Source: Streptomyces sp. R302 (GTDB taxonomy: Bacteria; Actinomycetota; Actinomycetes; Streptomycetales; Streptomycetaceae). Taken from it: a stretch of DNA of 64,000 nt. The notes under the pieces were generated by a model. The model saw nothing but the letters and a program-made list of their open reading frames with translations. It was not told the DNA's origin and made no database searches. Shown piece after piece: positions 51,919-60,261 of this stretch. The DNA is taken from assembly GCF_012927245.1 (NCBI RefSeq), contig NZ_JABBGE010000015.1, forward strand, positions 1 to 64,000, read 5' to 3'. Each line of letters begins with the position of its first letter. Positions within the stretch are counted from its first letter, which is position 1. Position numbers and translations under genes: made by a program.

Positions 51919-52036
51919 CTACCGTGACGCCCGGCCCCGGTCACAGCTCCTCCACAAGGGCGCCCCGATGCTGACGCGCTCCCTCCGGACAAGGCAGACT
52001 GTCCGGGGCGATACCACCGGTAGGGCAGGGGGAGCC

Positions 52037-55000
52037 ATGGGTCAGGACAGAGGGCCGCGCGTCCCGGCGCAGGCCCCCGGCACACACGAGGCCGGGGCCA
52101 CCCTCGGCGTACCCCGACAGCGCCCGGGCAGGGCTTCGGGGACGGGCGCGGCTGCGGGAACGGGCGCGACTTCCGGAACGGACAAGGCTGCGGGAACGAG
52201 CGCGGCTGCAGGGGCGGGCCTGGCCCCAGGGACGGACGCGGCTTCCGAAACGGACAAGGCTGCGGGGACGGGCGCGGCTGCCGGAACGGGCGTGGCTTCC
52301 GGCGACGCCGATACGGCCTCCGGCGAGGCGACTCCCCCGACACTCCCCGCCCCCGGCCTCCGCTTCGGCGTGCTCGGTCCCGTGCGGGCCTGGCGGGGCG
52401 AGGAGCCGGTGGCCACCGGGTCGCCGCAGCAGCGGGCGGTGCTGGCCGCGCTGCTGCTGCGCGGCGGGCGGACGGCGACCGCGGCCGAGCTGATCGACGC
52501 GCTCTGGGGCGAGGAGCCCCCCTCGCAGGCGCTCGCCGCGCTGCGCACGTACGCCTCCCGGCTGCGCAAGGCGCTCGGCGCCGAGGTGCTGGTCAGCGTG
52601 GACGGCGGGTACGCGCTGCGGACCACCGCCCTCGACCTCACCCGGGCGCGGGAGCTCGCCGCCGAGGCCGAGCGGCTGCGGACGGGCGGCGACCGGGCCG
52701 GCGCGCGGGCGCGGCTCGCGGAGGCGCTCGACCTGTGGGACGGCGAGGTGCTGGCCGCCGTACCGGGGCCGTACGCCGAGAACCAGCGGACCCGCCTGGA
52801 GGAGTGGCGGCTCACCCTCCTGGAGACCCGGCTCGACATCGACCTGGAGGTCGGCGCGCACGCCGAGGCCGTCTCCGAACTGACCGCGCTCACCGCCGCG
52901 CACCCGCTGCGCGAGCGGCTGCGCGAACTCCTCATGCTCGCGCTCTACCGCGGCGGCCGGCAGGCCGAGGCGCTCGCCGTGTACGCCGACACCCGCCGTC
53001 TCCTCGCCGACGAGCTCGGCGTCGACCCGACCCCGGAACTCTCCCGCCTCCAGCAGCGCATCCTCCAGGGCGACACGGAGCTGGCCCGCCCCGTCGAGGA
53101 GCAGACCCCGGCGGTCGCACCGGTGGCCCGCCCGGCCCAACTCCCCGCGACCGTCCCGGACTTCACCGGCCGCGCGGCCTTCGTACGGGAGCTGGGCGAC
53201 CGGCTCGCGACCGCCGAGGGCTCGGTCATGGCGGTGTCGGCGCTCGCCGGCATCGGCGGAGTCGGCAAGACGACGCTCGCCGTGCACGTGGCGCACGAGG
53301 CGCGCCCGCACTTCCCGGACGGGCAGCTGTACGTCGACCTCCAGGGCGCGGGCGCGCAGTCCGCGGCGCCGGAGACGGTCCTCGGCTCCTTCCTCCGCGC
53401 GCTCGGCACCCCGGACTCGGCGATCCCGGACTCCCTCGACGAGCGCGCCGCCCTCTACCGCTCGACGCTGGACGGCCGGCGCGTCCTGGTCCTCCTGGAC
53501 AACGCCCGGGACGCCGCCCAGATCCGCCCGCTGCTCCCCGGCACGGCGGGCTGCGCGGCCCTCGTCACCAGCCGGATCCGGATGCTCGACCTGGCGGGAG
53601 CGCACCTGGTGGACCTGGACGTGATGTCCCCGGAGGAGGCTCTGCAACTCTTCACCCGGATCGTCGGGACGGAGCGCGTCCAGGCGGAACGCGAAGCGGC
53701 CCTCGACGTCGTCGCGGCCTGCGGCTTCCTGCCCCTGGCGATCCGCATCGCCGCCTCGCGCCTGGCGGCCCGCCGCACCTGGACGGTCTCGGTGCTGGCC
53801 GCGAAGCTCGCGGACGAACGCCGCCGCCTCGACGAGCTCCAGGCCGGCGACCTCGCCGTCAAGGCCACCTTCGAACTGGGCTACGGCCAGCTGGAACCGG
53901 CGCAGGCGCGCGCCTTCCGCCTCCTGGGCCTCGCGGACGGCCCCGACATCTCCCTCGCCGCGGCGGCGGCCGTCCTCGACCTCCCCCTCTGGGACACGGA
54001 GGACCTCCTGGAGGCCCTGGTCGACACCTCCCTCCTCGAATCGGCCGCCCCCGGCCGCTACCGCTACCACGACCTGGTCCGCCTCTACGCCCGCGCCTGC
54101 GCCGACCGCGACGAGCACCCGCCGACGGAGAAGGCCGCGGCGCTCTCCCGGCTCCTCGACTTCTACCTCTCGACGGCGGCGAGGGTGTACGCCATCGAAC
54201 GCCCCGGCGACCGCCTCGTCGACCACCTGGAGCCCACCGACTACGAAGGCCTCACCTTCACCGACCGCCACCAGGCCCAGGACTGGCTCTACGCCGAATC
54301 CCACTGCCTCCTCGCCTGCGTCCGCCACTCCGCCACCACCCCCTCGACCCTCCGCCGAGCGGTGGACCTCCTGTGGGCGTCCCTCGACCTCGGCGAATCC
54401 GGGGCCGATTCGAGGGAGTTCGAGGCGACGGGCGCCGTCGTCCGGGACGCCGCCCGCGCCTTCGGGGACAACAAGGCCGAGGGCCGCGCCCTCATGGTCC
54501 TGGCGGGAGTCCACCACACGGCGGGCCGCTTCCAGGAGGCGGACCGCGACGCCGAGCTCGCGCTCCCTTGCGCGCAGAAGGCCGGCGACCCGGTACCGGC
54601 GTGCTGGTCCGCCAACGCCCGGGGCATCATCGCGCTCTACCAGAACCGCTTCGCGGAGGGCGAGCAACACCTCACCGAGGCCATCGACCGGTTCCGGGAG
54701 ATCGGCGACGACCCCGGCGAGGCGAGCGCCCTCTGCAACCTGTCCCGTATGCACCTGGCCATGGGGCGGACGTCCAGCGCGATCGGACTGGCCCTCCGCG
54801 GCACGGAGATATACGACTCCATGGGCCACGCCCTCCGCGGCGCGAACGGGAGGTACGCGCTGGGGCTGGCGCTCACCCAGGACAACCAGCTCGCCGCGGC
54901 GAGCGAGCGCCTGCAGGAGGCGCTGACCGTCTTCGCCGACAGCAGGCAGCGACTGTGGGAGGGCATGACGCTGTTCCGCCTCTCCGAGGTGGACCTCGCC

Positions 55001-55240
55001 GCCCGCCGGTACGCCCAAGCGGCGTCCAACGCCGAGCTGGCACTCACGGTGCTCCGGGGCATCGGGGGCGAGTGGCGGCGGGCCAACGTGCTCACCGTCC
55101 TCGGGCGCGCCCTCTACCACCTCGGCCAGAGCGGCCGGGCGCAGGCGTGCTGGCACGAGGCTCTGGGCGTCTTCGACGCGCTGGAGTCTCCGGAGGCGGC
55201 GCAGGTGCGCGCGCTCCTGGCGCCGGCCGCGGCCGCCTAG
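52037..55240 (+). CDS. AfsR/SARP-family regulator with NB-ARC and TPR domains
   Basis: 1067 aa from ATG 52037 (GGGGGAG upstream). Residues 1-100 are low-complexity Gly/Ala/Thr repeats (GTGAAAGTG and DKAAGT units). A winged-helix DNA-binding domain (GLRFGVLGPVRAWRGEEPVA... to about 185) is followed by a bacterial transcriptional activation domain (about 195-340, LRERLRELLMLALYRGGRQAEALAVYADTR). An NB-ARC ATPase (Walker A GIGGVGKTTLA, about 404-414) and C-terminal TPR-like helices complete the AfsR layout. It activates secondary-metabolite genes, probably after an ATP-dependent switch. The long N-terminal tail is unusual. No target cluster is visible. Confidence 0.92.
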   Translation: MGQDRGPRVPAQAPGTHEAGATLGVPRQRPGRASGTGAAAGTGATSGTDKAAGTSAAAGAGLAPGTDAASETDKAAGTGAAAGTGVASGDADTASGEATPPTLPAPGLRFGVLGPVRAWRGEEPVATGSPQQRAVLAALLLRGGRTATAAELIDALWGEEPPSQALAALRTYASRLRKALGAEVLVSVDGGYALRTTALDLTRARELAAEAERLRTGGDRAGARARLAEALDLWDGEVLAAVPGPYAENQRTRLEEWRLTLLETRLDIDLEVGAHAEAVSELTALTAAHPLRERLRELLMLALYRGGRQAEALAVYADTRRLLADELGVDPTPELSRLQQRILQGDTELARPVEEQTPAVAPVARPAQLPATVPDFTGRAAFVRELGDRLATAEGSVMAVSALAGIGGVGKTTLAVHVAHEARPHFPDGQLYVDLQGAGAQSAAPETVLGSFLRALGTPDSAIPDSLDERAALYRSTLDGRRVLVLLDNARDAAQIRPLLPGTAGCAALVTSRIRMLDLAGAHLVDLDVMSPEEALQLFTRIVGTERVQAEREAALDVVAACGFLPLAIRIAASRLAARRTWTVSVLAAKLADERRRLDELQAGDLAVKATFELGYGQLEPAQARAFRLLGLADGPDISLAAAAAVLDLPLWDTEDLLEALVDTSLLESAAPGRYRYHDLVRLYARACADRDEHPPTEKAAALSRLLDFYLSTAARVYAIERPGDRLVDHLEPTDYEGLTFTDRHQAQDWLYAESHCLLACVRHSATTPSTLRRAVDLLWASLDLGESGADSREFEATGAVVRDAARAFGDNKAEGRALMVLAGVHHTAGRFQEADRDAELALPCAQKAGDPVPACWSANARGIIALYQNRFAEGEQHLTEAIDRFREIGDDPGEASALCNLSRMHLAMGRTSSAIGLALRGTEIYDSMGHALRGANGRYALGLALTQDNQLAAASERLQEALTVFADSRQRLWEGMTLFRLSEVDLAARRYAQAASNAELALTVLRGIGGEWRRANVLTVLGRALYHLGQSGRAQACWHEALGVFDALESPEAAQVRALLAPAAAA

Positions 55241-55460
55241 ACCGGCCCCCGCCAGCACGTTCATCGTTCGTTTATCGCCACCCGACATGCTGGTTCTCAC
55301 AACAGGCCACCGCGTCCGGGGGGACGGGCGGCCCTGTGACAAGGCCGAGAACCCTGGGGTTAGGGTGGTCGGCCCTGGGTGATCCGGCCGGTTTTCCATG
55401 GGGGAAAGGCCGGCCGGATCTCCTCCTCTCTTCTTATTCCACACGCAGGAGTTGACGAGC

Positions 55461-55670
55461 ATGACCGACCCGCTGAAGCAGGACCCGATCATCAAGCCCC
55501 TCGACATGCACGCCACTTCGACGCCGGCCGTCGACGCCATCACCGAGAAGATCACGGGTTCGGCCGAGGCGGACATCACCACCAAGGACATGCACGCCAC
55601 CTCCGAGCCGGCCGTCGACGCCATCACGGAGAAGGTCGTCGGCGAGGGCAACTCCGCCCCGGCCAAGTAA
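55461..55670 (+). CDS. Small two-repeat protein downstream of the SARP gene
   Basis: 69 aa from ATG 55461 with AGGAG 10 nt upstream. Two near-identical units, DMHATSTPAVDAITEK and DMHATSEPAVDAITEK, are separated by about 12 residues (SAEADITTK). No signal peptide, cysteine or membrane helix. Similar short Streptomyces proteins with HATS repeats are sometimes named sigma-like protein, but no function is established. It follows the SARP gene by 220 bp and may share its regulation. A precursor peptide is another possibility. Confidence 0.65.
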   Translation: MTDPLKQDPIIKPLDMHATSTPAVDAITEKITGSAEADITTKDMHATSEPAVDAITEKVVGEGNSAPAK

Positions 55671-55836
55671 GCCACCCCCCACGGGGATGACGGCACCGGC
55701 GGCGACTTCGGGGGAGCTGCCGGTGTCATCCGCAGGGGGCCGGTCGACGGGGGAGCGCGCGGTCCGGGGGACGTCCGGCGGAACCAGGGGGATCCGTCCG
55801 GGCAGCGACCGCGCGCAACGCGACAGGCCACCGCAC

Positions 55837-55868
55837 AGGAGGGGCCGGGCTGATGCCCGGCCCCTCCT
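55837..55868. terminator. Strong hairpin terminator
   Basis: 14-bp perfect stem AGGAGGGGCCGGGC / GCCCGGCCCCTCCT with a TGAT loop. It separates the small repeat protein from the converging minus-strand genes. Confidence 0.85.
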
Positions 55869-55909
55869 GCCGTTCACGTACTGAACGTGTCCCACACCAA
55901 GCGCGCCTC

Positions 55910-56047
55910 TCACCGCCGCCGCCCTATGCCGACGACGTGGGTCTTCAGTCCGGAGTGAGCGGCGGCCAGCTTCCGCCGGAGCCGCTCGACCTGGGCGAGT
56001 GCCATCGGCGAGGAGCGGCTACCGATGCGCATGACTACCAGTGACAT
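55910..56047 (-). pseudogene. HemC-like N-terminal fragment, 45 aa
   Basis: MSLVVMRIGSRSSPMALAQVERLRRKLAAAHSGLKTHVVGIGRRR. The RIGSRSSPMALAQVE stretch matches the start of hydroxymethylbilane synthase (HemC), which has about 300 residues; the rest, including the dipyrromethane-binding Cys, is missing. It begins about 14 bp after the methyltransferase stop on the same strand. A truncated relic is more likely than a functional protein, although a short fused protein product cannot be ruled out. Confidence 0.5.
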
Positions 56048-56061
56048 GAGGGACGGTAGCG

Positions 56062-56570
56062 CTACGCGCCGTAAGGCGGATCGTCGAGGCGCGCCGCGAC
56101 GACGAGGCCGGAGGCCCAGTCCATCAGGGTCCACCGCATCCTCTCGTGCCGGGGCAGTTCACGGACGAAGCGGTCGACGCGGTCCTGATGGTCGTCGAGC
56201 CAGGTGGGCTGGGGGTTGAGGTCGTCCCCGACGTACAGGGCGCCCGGGCGCAGGAGCCGTACGAGCCGGTCCAGGCCGGTGAACTTCCCGGGCCGGCAGT
56301 CCACGAAGGCGAGGTCGAAGCGCGGCCCCGCGTACGAGCGCAGCCAGCGCTCCGCGTCGGCGTACACGAAGCACACCCGGGGGTCGTCCCCGAGGTGGCG
56401 GCGGGCCACCTCCTGGTGGGCGGCGGAGTTCTCCACCGTGATGAGCCGTGTGGCCGCGTCCATGCCGTCGAGCAGCCAGGCCGTCCCCACGCCGACGCCC
56501 GTTCCGAGTTCCACGAGGATCCCCCCTCTCTTGGAGGCCGCGAGGGTCGACAGGAACGCTCCCGTGCGGG
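56062..56570 (-). pseudogene. SAM-dependent O-methyltransferase lacking its N-terminus
   Basis: About 170 codons remain. The frame reads RTGAFLSTLAASKRGGILVELGTGVGVGTAWLLDGMD, the motif I of class I O-methyltransferases, followed by RLITVENS, FVYADAERW, FDLAFVDCRPGKF and YVGDDLN. Full relatives have a further 30-50 residues ahead of RTGAF; here homology stops at 56570, exactly where an opposite-strand membrane-protein fragment begins. A start at 56514 would leave the SAM-binding loop at the very end. Probably broken. Confidence 0.75.
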
Positions 56571-56741
56571 GTTGCCCTGGGGGCGACCGCCGGCGCGCTC
56601 ATCGGCGCGGGCGTCATCATGGCGGTCGCCCCCTCGGCCGCCGCTGGCGTGATGCTCGTTCTCGGACTCGCCGCACCGCTGCTGGCTCGCCGGTACGGGC
56701 GCGAACCACAGCCTGAGAAATACCGCCGTCTAATGGAGTGA
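56571..56741 (+). pseudogene. 5'-truncated membrane protein fragment
   Basis: 56 codons: VALGATAGALIGAGVIMAVAPSAAAGVMLVLGLAAPLLARRYGREPQPEKYRRLME, with the sequence starting in the middle of a hydrophobic segment. No start codon or ribosome site lies at the junction; upstream in this frame is antisense methyltransferase sequence. A head-to-head break. Confidence 0.55.
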
Positions 56742-56829
56742 AGCAACGAGCAGCCGGGCACCAGTTGCAGCACCCGAGCCAATTCCCAGGAGCGCCGCCT
56801 CCTCCGTGATGCCAGCCCCCAATGGGGTG

Positions 56830-57040
56830 CCGGCGGCACGGTCCGTACCCCGTACCGGGGGCGGTGGGAGACCCTCTCCACCGGGCAGCAGACGGTGAAC
56901 CGGTCCCACGCGAAGATCCGCGCCCTCGTCGAGCAGGCCCTGGCCGCCCTCAAGCCATGACGGCTCCCCCGACAGCTCCGCTGCTCGACCAGCCGGATCA
57001 CCGCTCTCGCCCAAGCCGTCTTCACCCTGCATCTGGCCAG
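56830..57040 (+). pseudogene. C-terminal remnant of an IS5-type DDE transposase
   Basis: Frame reads YRGRWETLSTGQQTVNRSHAKIRALVEQALAALKP, then an in-frame TGA where relatives have Trp, then RLPRQLRCSTSRITALAQAVFTLHLASSDR and a true stop. The RGRW...GQ..VNR.HA.IRA..E.A.A.LK.WR.L..LRCS..RIT pattern is the end of IS5-group (DDE_Tnp_4) transposases. The catalytic part is gone. The likely IS end (GATGACGGAAAAGCCTCACTG) lies near 57049-57070. Confidence 0.75.
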
Positions 57041-57107
57041 CTCAGACCGATGACGGAAAAGCCTCACTGAAGGTGGTCGGGCATCCGGAGATCACACGGG
57101 CCCAGGG

Positions 57108-57368
57108 TCAGAGAATAGTACCGGCGATCCCCAAAATCGCACCAACAACAAGGATCCAGCCTATTATTCGCTGGAACTCGAAGGAAGAAGAGAATCCTTT
57201 TCCACTGGTTCCCCCCAAGCGTTCATGGAGACGTCGAGGGACTCCCTTGAAATCCAATGCGACAAAAAGGCCGACGAGAGCCACCGCCGCACACAATGGA
57301 ATGATCACCTCGACGGGAGGCAGTTCGCGGTCTACCGCCGAAGTCAACATGCCGGCCAGACGAATCAC
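57108..57368 (-). CDS. Small two-helix membrane protein (a)
   Basis: 86 aa from GTG 57368 with GAAGGA 6 nt upstream. Helix 1 (VEVIIPLCAAVALVGLFVAL), a basic loop (DFKGVPRRLHERLG), and helix 2 (IIGWILVVGAILGIAGTIL). Same layout as the genes at 57827, 58142 and 58475. AT content is higher than in the flanks. If the truncated gene at 58862-59596 is a toxin, these may be immunity proteins; unproven. Confidence 0.6.
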   Translation of the reverse strand: MIRLAGMLTSAVDRELPPVEVIIPLCAAVALVGLFVALDFKGVPRRLHERLGGTSGKGFSSSFEFQRIIGWILVVGAILGIAGTIL

Positions 57369-57449
57369 ATCAATTCCTTCTTTCGCCACATAAAACACGA
57401 GGCGCCGTCAGAGCGGGCGGCCTGCCCATCCTGGACGGGCCGCCCGCCC

Positions 57450-57760
57450 CTCAGCGAAGGGGTACCGCGACGTTCACGCCCACGAGGAATCCCACCCCCG
57501 GGGCGACAGCGCCCCCCACCACCAATAATCACGGGTACTTGCCTGGTCGGAGTCCCAGGTACCCAGGTTCGGATCCGACCGTGTGCCCATGGCAACACAG
57601 CCACCAGGCCCCAGGCCGGTGCAGCCCTGGACGCTGAACCAAGGGCCCCGCCCCCAGGAGGACCAGAACGGAGGACACCAGCACCGACCCGGGAGGCGTG
57701 GAACCCCGGCACGGCCGCAGCGACAGGCGAAGATCCCGCCCGGCACCGGCCGGAACATAA
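57450..57760 (-). pseudogene. Possibly decayed small membrane protein
   Basis: In one frame a hydrophobic stretch (VLVSSVLVLLGAGPLV) is followed by about 30 residues, a stop, and then in another frame LLVVGGAVAPGVGFLVGVNVAV. One frameshift would give a two-helix protein similar in plan to its neighbours. Weak evidence. Confidence 0.3.
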
Positions 57761-57826
57761 AGGAATCAAACATAAAGGAATCAACGGATCACCTCTCCGA
57801 GCAGCGACCGCCGCTGACGAATGGGG

Positions 57827-58048
57827 TCAGGACAGGAAGAAGTACATGACGCCGAACAGCGTCACAAGAGCGCCGAGCCCGACGACGCACGCGCCAATAA
57901 CCTGGAACATCATCTGGATTCCCGCGCCGCCCGGCCGCAGGTTCACCCGTGACGCCAGGACCCTCTGACGAAATCCCCGGTAGTCCGTCACCACAGCGAG
58001 CCCGAGCGCCAGAGCACCCATGCCCAACAACAAGGGAATCACCGCCAC
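57827..58048 (-). CDS. Small two-helix membrane protein (b)
   Basis: 73 aa from GTG 58048, with AAAGGAG 8 nt upstream. Helix 1 (VIPLLLGMGALALGLAVV), basic loop (TDYRGFRQRVLASRVNLRPGG), helix 2 (MMFQVIGACVVGLGALVTLFGVMYFFL). Shares the loop pattern D-(Y/F)-(R/K)-G-(F/V)-x-(Q/R)-R with (a), suggesting a duplicated family. Confidence 0.6.
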   Translation of the reverse strand: MAVIPLLLGMGALALGLAVVTDYRGFRQRVLASRVNLRPGGAGIQMMFQVIGACVVGLGALVTLFGVMYFFLS

Positions 58049-58141
58049 GCCATTCACTCCTTTCACACATGAAAGCCACCCAGCCCCCGTCGGAGTCCCG
58101 CAGGCCCACCGACTCACGCACCCTCGACGCGGCCCCGAGGG

Positions 58142-58354
58142 CTACATGAGCGGAACAAGAGCGCTGATCCCAAAACCGCATATGACCAACCCAATCAGAA
58201 TCCACCCAGCACCCACCGCCCGGGGCGGAGCGGGCGACTTGCCAGAGATCCACGCCCTCTCGGCGCGCCCACAGAGAACAAGAAAGCCCTTCACGGCGGT
58301 CGCCGCACCGAAAAGGACGAACACACTTCCGAAGATCCATGTCATCATCGACAC
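58142..58354 (-). CDS. Small two-helix membrane protein (c)
   Basis: 70 aa: helix 1 MTWIFGSVFVLFGAATAVKG, loop with CGRAERAWISGKSPAP, helix 2 AVGAGWILIGLVICGFGISAL. Same size and layout as its neighbours but less alike in sequence. The ATG at 58354 or 58348 is possible. Confidence 0.58.
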   Translation of the reverse strand: MSMMTWIFGSVFVLFGAATAVKGFLVLCGRAERAWISGKSPAPPRAVGAGWILIGLVICGFGISALVPLM

Positions 58355-58474
58355 AGTCTTTCACTTCCAACATCGACGGAGATCGGCAGCACGCACGCAC
58401 CACTGAAGCATTCCCCAGCCCAGCCGCCCCCTCGATTACACCTCCACGCCACTCAGGAAGGCCACTCAGGCACA

Positions 58475-58741
58475 CTATCCAAGAATTCCCTTTATCGACA
58501 CAATGAGTTCTATCGCAACAACAACCCCGAGGATCGCCCCCAGGACCCTGATAAACGTTGGACTAAAACCGAACGCGGGACCAAATGGTCCGCGATCAAC
58601 GGCGAACCGATAAATCCTGTATGCGACATCTTGGACATTGAATGCAATTCCGATACAGATCGCCGCGAAGACTCCGGACCATACAGCACTCAGGAAATCT
58701 GCCGCACCGCCGGAGACTGCAATAGGTTCACTGGCATTCAT
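58475..58741 (-). CDS. Small membrane protein (d), directly downstream of the toxin-like gene
   Basis: 88 aa from ATG 58741, chosen for GGGAG 8 nt upstream. Helix 1 (FLSAVWSGVFAAICIGIAF), a basic amphipathic loop (NVQDVAYRIYRFAVDRGPFGPAFGFSPTFIRV), helix 2 (LGAILGVVVAIELIVSIKGIL). It starts 120 bp after the stop of the truncated gene at 58862-59596 and is the best immunity candidate, if that gene is a toxin. Confidence 0.6.
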   Translation of the reverse strand: MNASEPIAVSGGAADFLSAVWSGVFAAICIGIAFNVQDVAYRIYRFAVDRGPFGPAFGFSPTFIRVLGAILGVVVAIELIVSIKGILG

Positions 58742-58861
58742 TAAGTCGACTCCCATCGAATACAGGCAAGATGAGGATACCCTCACGGGTCCCGCCCGCC
58801 TGGGCGACGGTGACCAATCCCTGAAAGAGACGGGGCCGGTGAGGGTCGGAGGCTGGGGCCA

Positions 58862-59596
58862 TCAGTCCCAGAAGGTGACAAAACCCCAAACCTCTCCTGC
58901 GACCGTTTCCACAGTAGCGATATGCGTGAAGCCGGTACCGAAACTGGCACCCAGACCGACCTGGGGGCCCGCACTGAAGCTGACGCTATGGACGATGTCA
59001 CCCTCGCTGTTCCTGGTCCCAAAGGTTCCGCGATGTCCGAGGGAAAGCGGCCCGAAGGTTCCGTTGATCCCAGATGCCTCGCCTCGGACTTGGGCAAGCG
59101 TTTCCGCGTTGCTCCACACCACATCAAGGGTGCCTCCTATGGTCGCCTCCCCACCGACCTGGTTCTCCTCCGTCCATGACAGCGCGTAGTCGTCTCCGAC
59201 CCGCACGAAACAGCCAGCCCTTCCCTTTCCTGCACCAGCCATGATGCCGACGCTGAAGCAGACCCCGACCGTGTTGCTGTACGACAACACGTGGTCGAGA
59301 CCGTCCGAGACGGTGTCCACGGTGCTTTCCCAGGCCGTTCCGAATTCGCCGTCGACGAGGCTGTCCAGGATGCCTTTCTCCCTACGCTCCTTTTCCGATG
59401 CTGCTTGGTTCTGGTCGTCAGCGTCTCTCTGCCTCTGGTCCCCCGCTCCCGAAGAGCTGGCCGTTCCCGAGGAGCCATAGGTTCCCGTGCAGCCAGTCGA
59501 GCGTATGCAGTCGGGATCGTTGTGGCATTCGGCGCCACCAGTCGTCCTGCGGTCCAGGTCGTTGTTGTCGCTACCGTCGTAGTTGTAGTCCTGCTC
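58862..59596 (-). pseudogene. C-terminal part of a large exported or toxin-like protein, 5' end lost
   Basis: About 244 codons open without a true start; the frame begins after a TGA at 59599-59597. It reads a linker (AECHNDPDCIRSTGCTGTYG, Ser/Gly, then QRQRDADDQNQAASEKERREK), a helix, and a Gly-rich beta-like domain (VGVCFSVGIMAGAGKGRAGC, HRGTFGTRNSEGDIVHSVSF, AGPQVGLGASFGTGFTHI). The Cys-rich linker looks like the region after the RHS core in actinobacterial polymorphic toxins, which is inference. The four small membrane genes downstream fit immunity proteins. Might still be made from an internal GTG at 59320. Confidence 0.5.
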
Positions 59597-59607
59597 TCAG
59601 TGGACCC

Positions 59608-60261
59608 GGCGTCGAACAGCTCATCGGCCTCGACCGGATCCGCGACCGTCTCGCCACCCTGACCCGGGAGGTACGGGAGGAACTGCTGGGTCTGAACACC
59701 GACGGCGCCCAGACCGTCGACGCCATGGAAGCGTCCCGTCCCTTGGACCAGGAACTCCTCGATCGCGGCGTCCGCATGCGTACCGTCTACCTCGACAGCG
59801 TGCGCAACGACGAACCGACGCTCGCCTACGCGGACTGGCTGACGACGGGCGGCGCTCAGGTGCGTACGGCTCCGGTGCTGCCGACCCGGATGATCGTGGT
59901 CGACCGCAAGACCGCCGTCATCCCGCTCACCAGCCAGGACACGGCGGCCGGAGCCGTGGTCCTGACGAGCGACGGCCTCGTCACCGCGCTCTGCGCGCTC
60001 TTCGAGACCATCTGGGCCACGGCCCAGCCACTCGGCAGTGGATCCGCACCGGACGACCACGGGCTCACCGCCCAGCAGAACGCGACGCTCCAGCTCCTCG
60101 CCGCGGGCCACACCGACGACGCCATCGCCAAACGTCTGGGAGTCTCGTCCCGCACGGCCCGACGCATCGCCACCGACCTCATGGACCGGCTCGGCGCCCG
60201 CAGCCGCTTCGAGGCGGGGGCCCGCGCGGCCCAGCAGGGCTGGCTCGCGCCTACCCCCTGA
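59608..60261 (+). pseudogene. LuxR-type regulator lacking its N-terminus
   Basis: 217 codons: GVEQLIGLDRIRDRLATLTREVREELLGLN, PLDQELLDRGVRMRTVYLDSVRND, then the LuxR helix-turn-helix GLTAQQNATLQLLAAGHTDDAIAKRLGVSSRTARRIATDLMDRLGARSRFEAGARA. Intact relatives carry about 110 further residues (a TrmB-like winged helix) before this point. Upstream sequence is the antisense of the toxin-like gene, so the 5' end has been removed at about 59600. An internal ATG at about 59724 could still make a shorter protein. Confidence 0.72.

Noticed and set aside
51941..55831. 1296-codon minus-strand frame opposite the SARP gene
   Set aside because: It is antisense to clear DNA-binding, NB-ARC and TPR domains and has no recognisable motif of its own.
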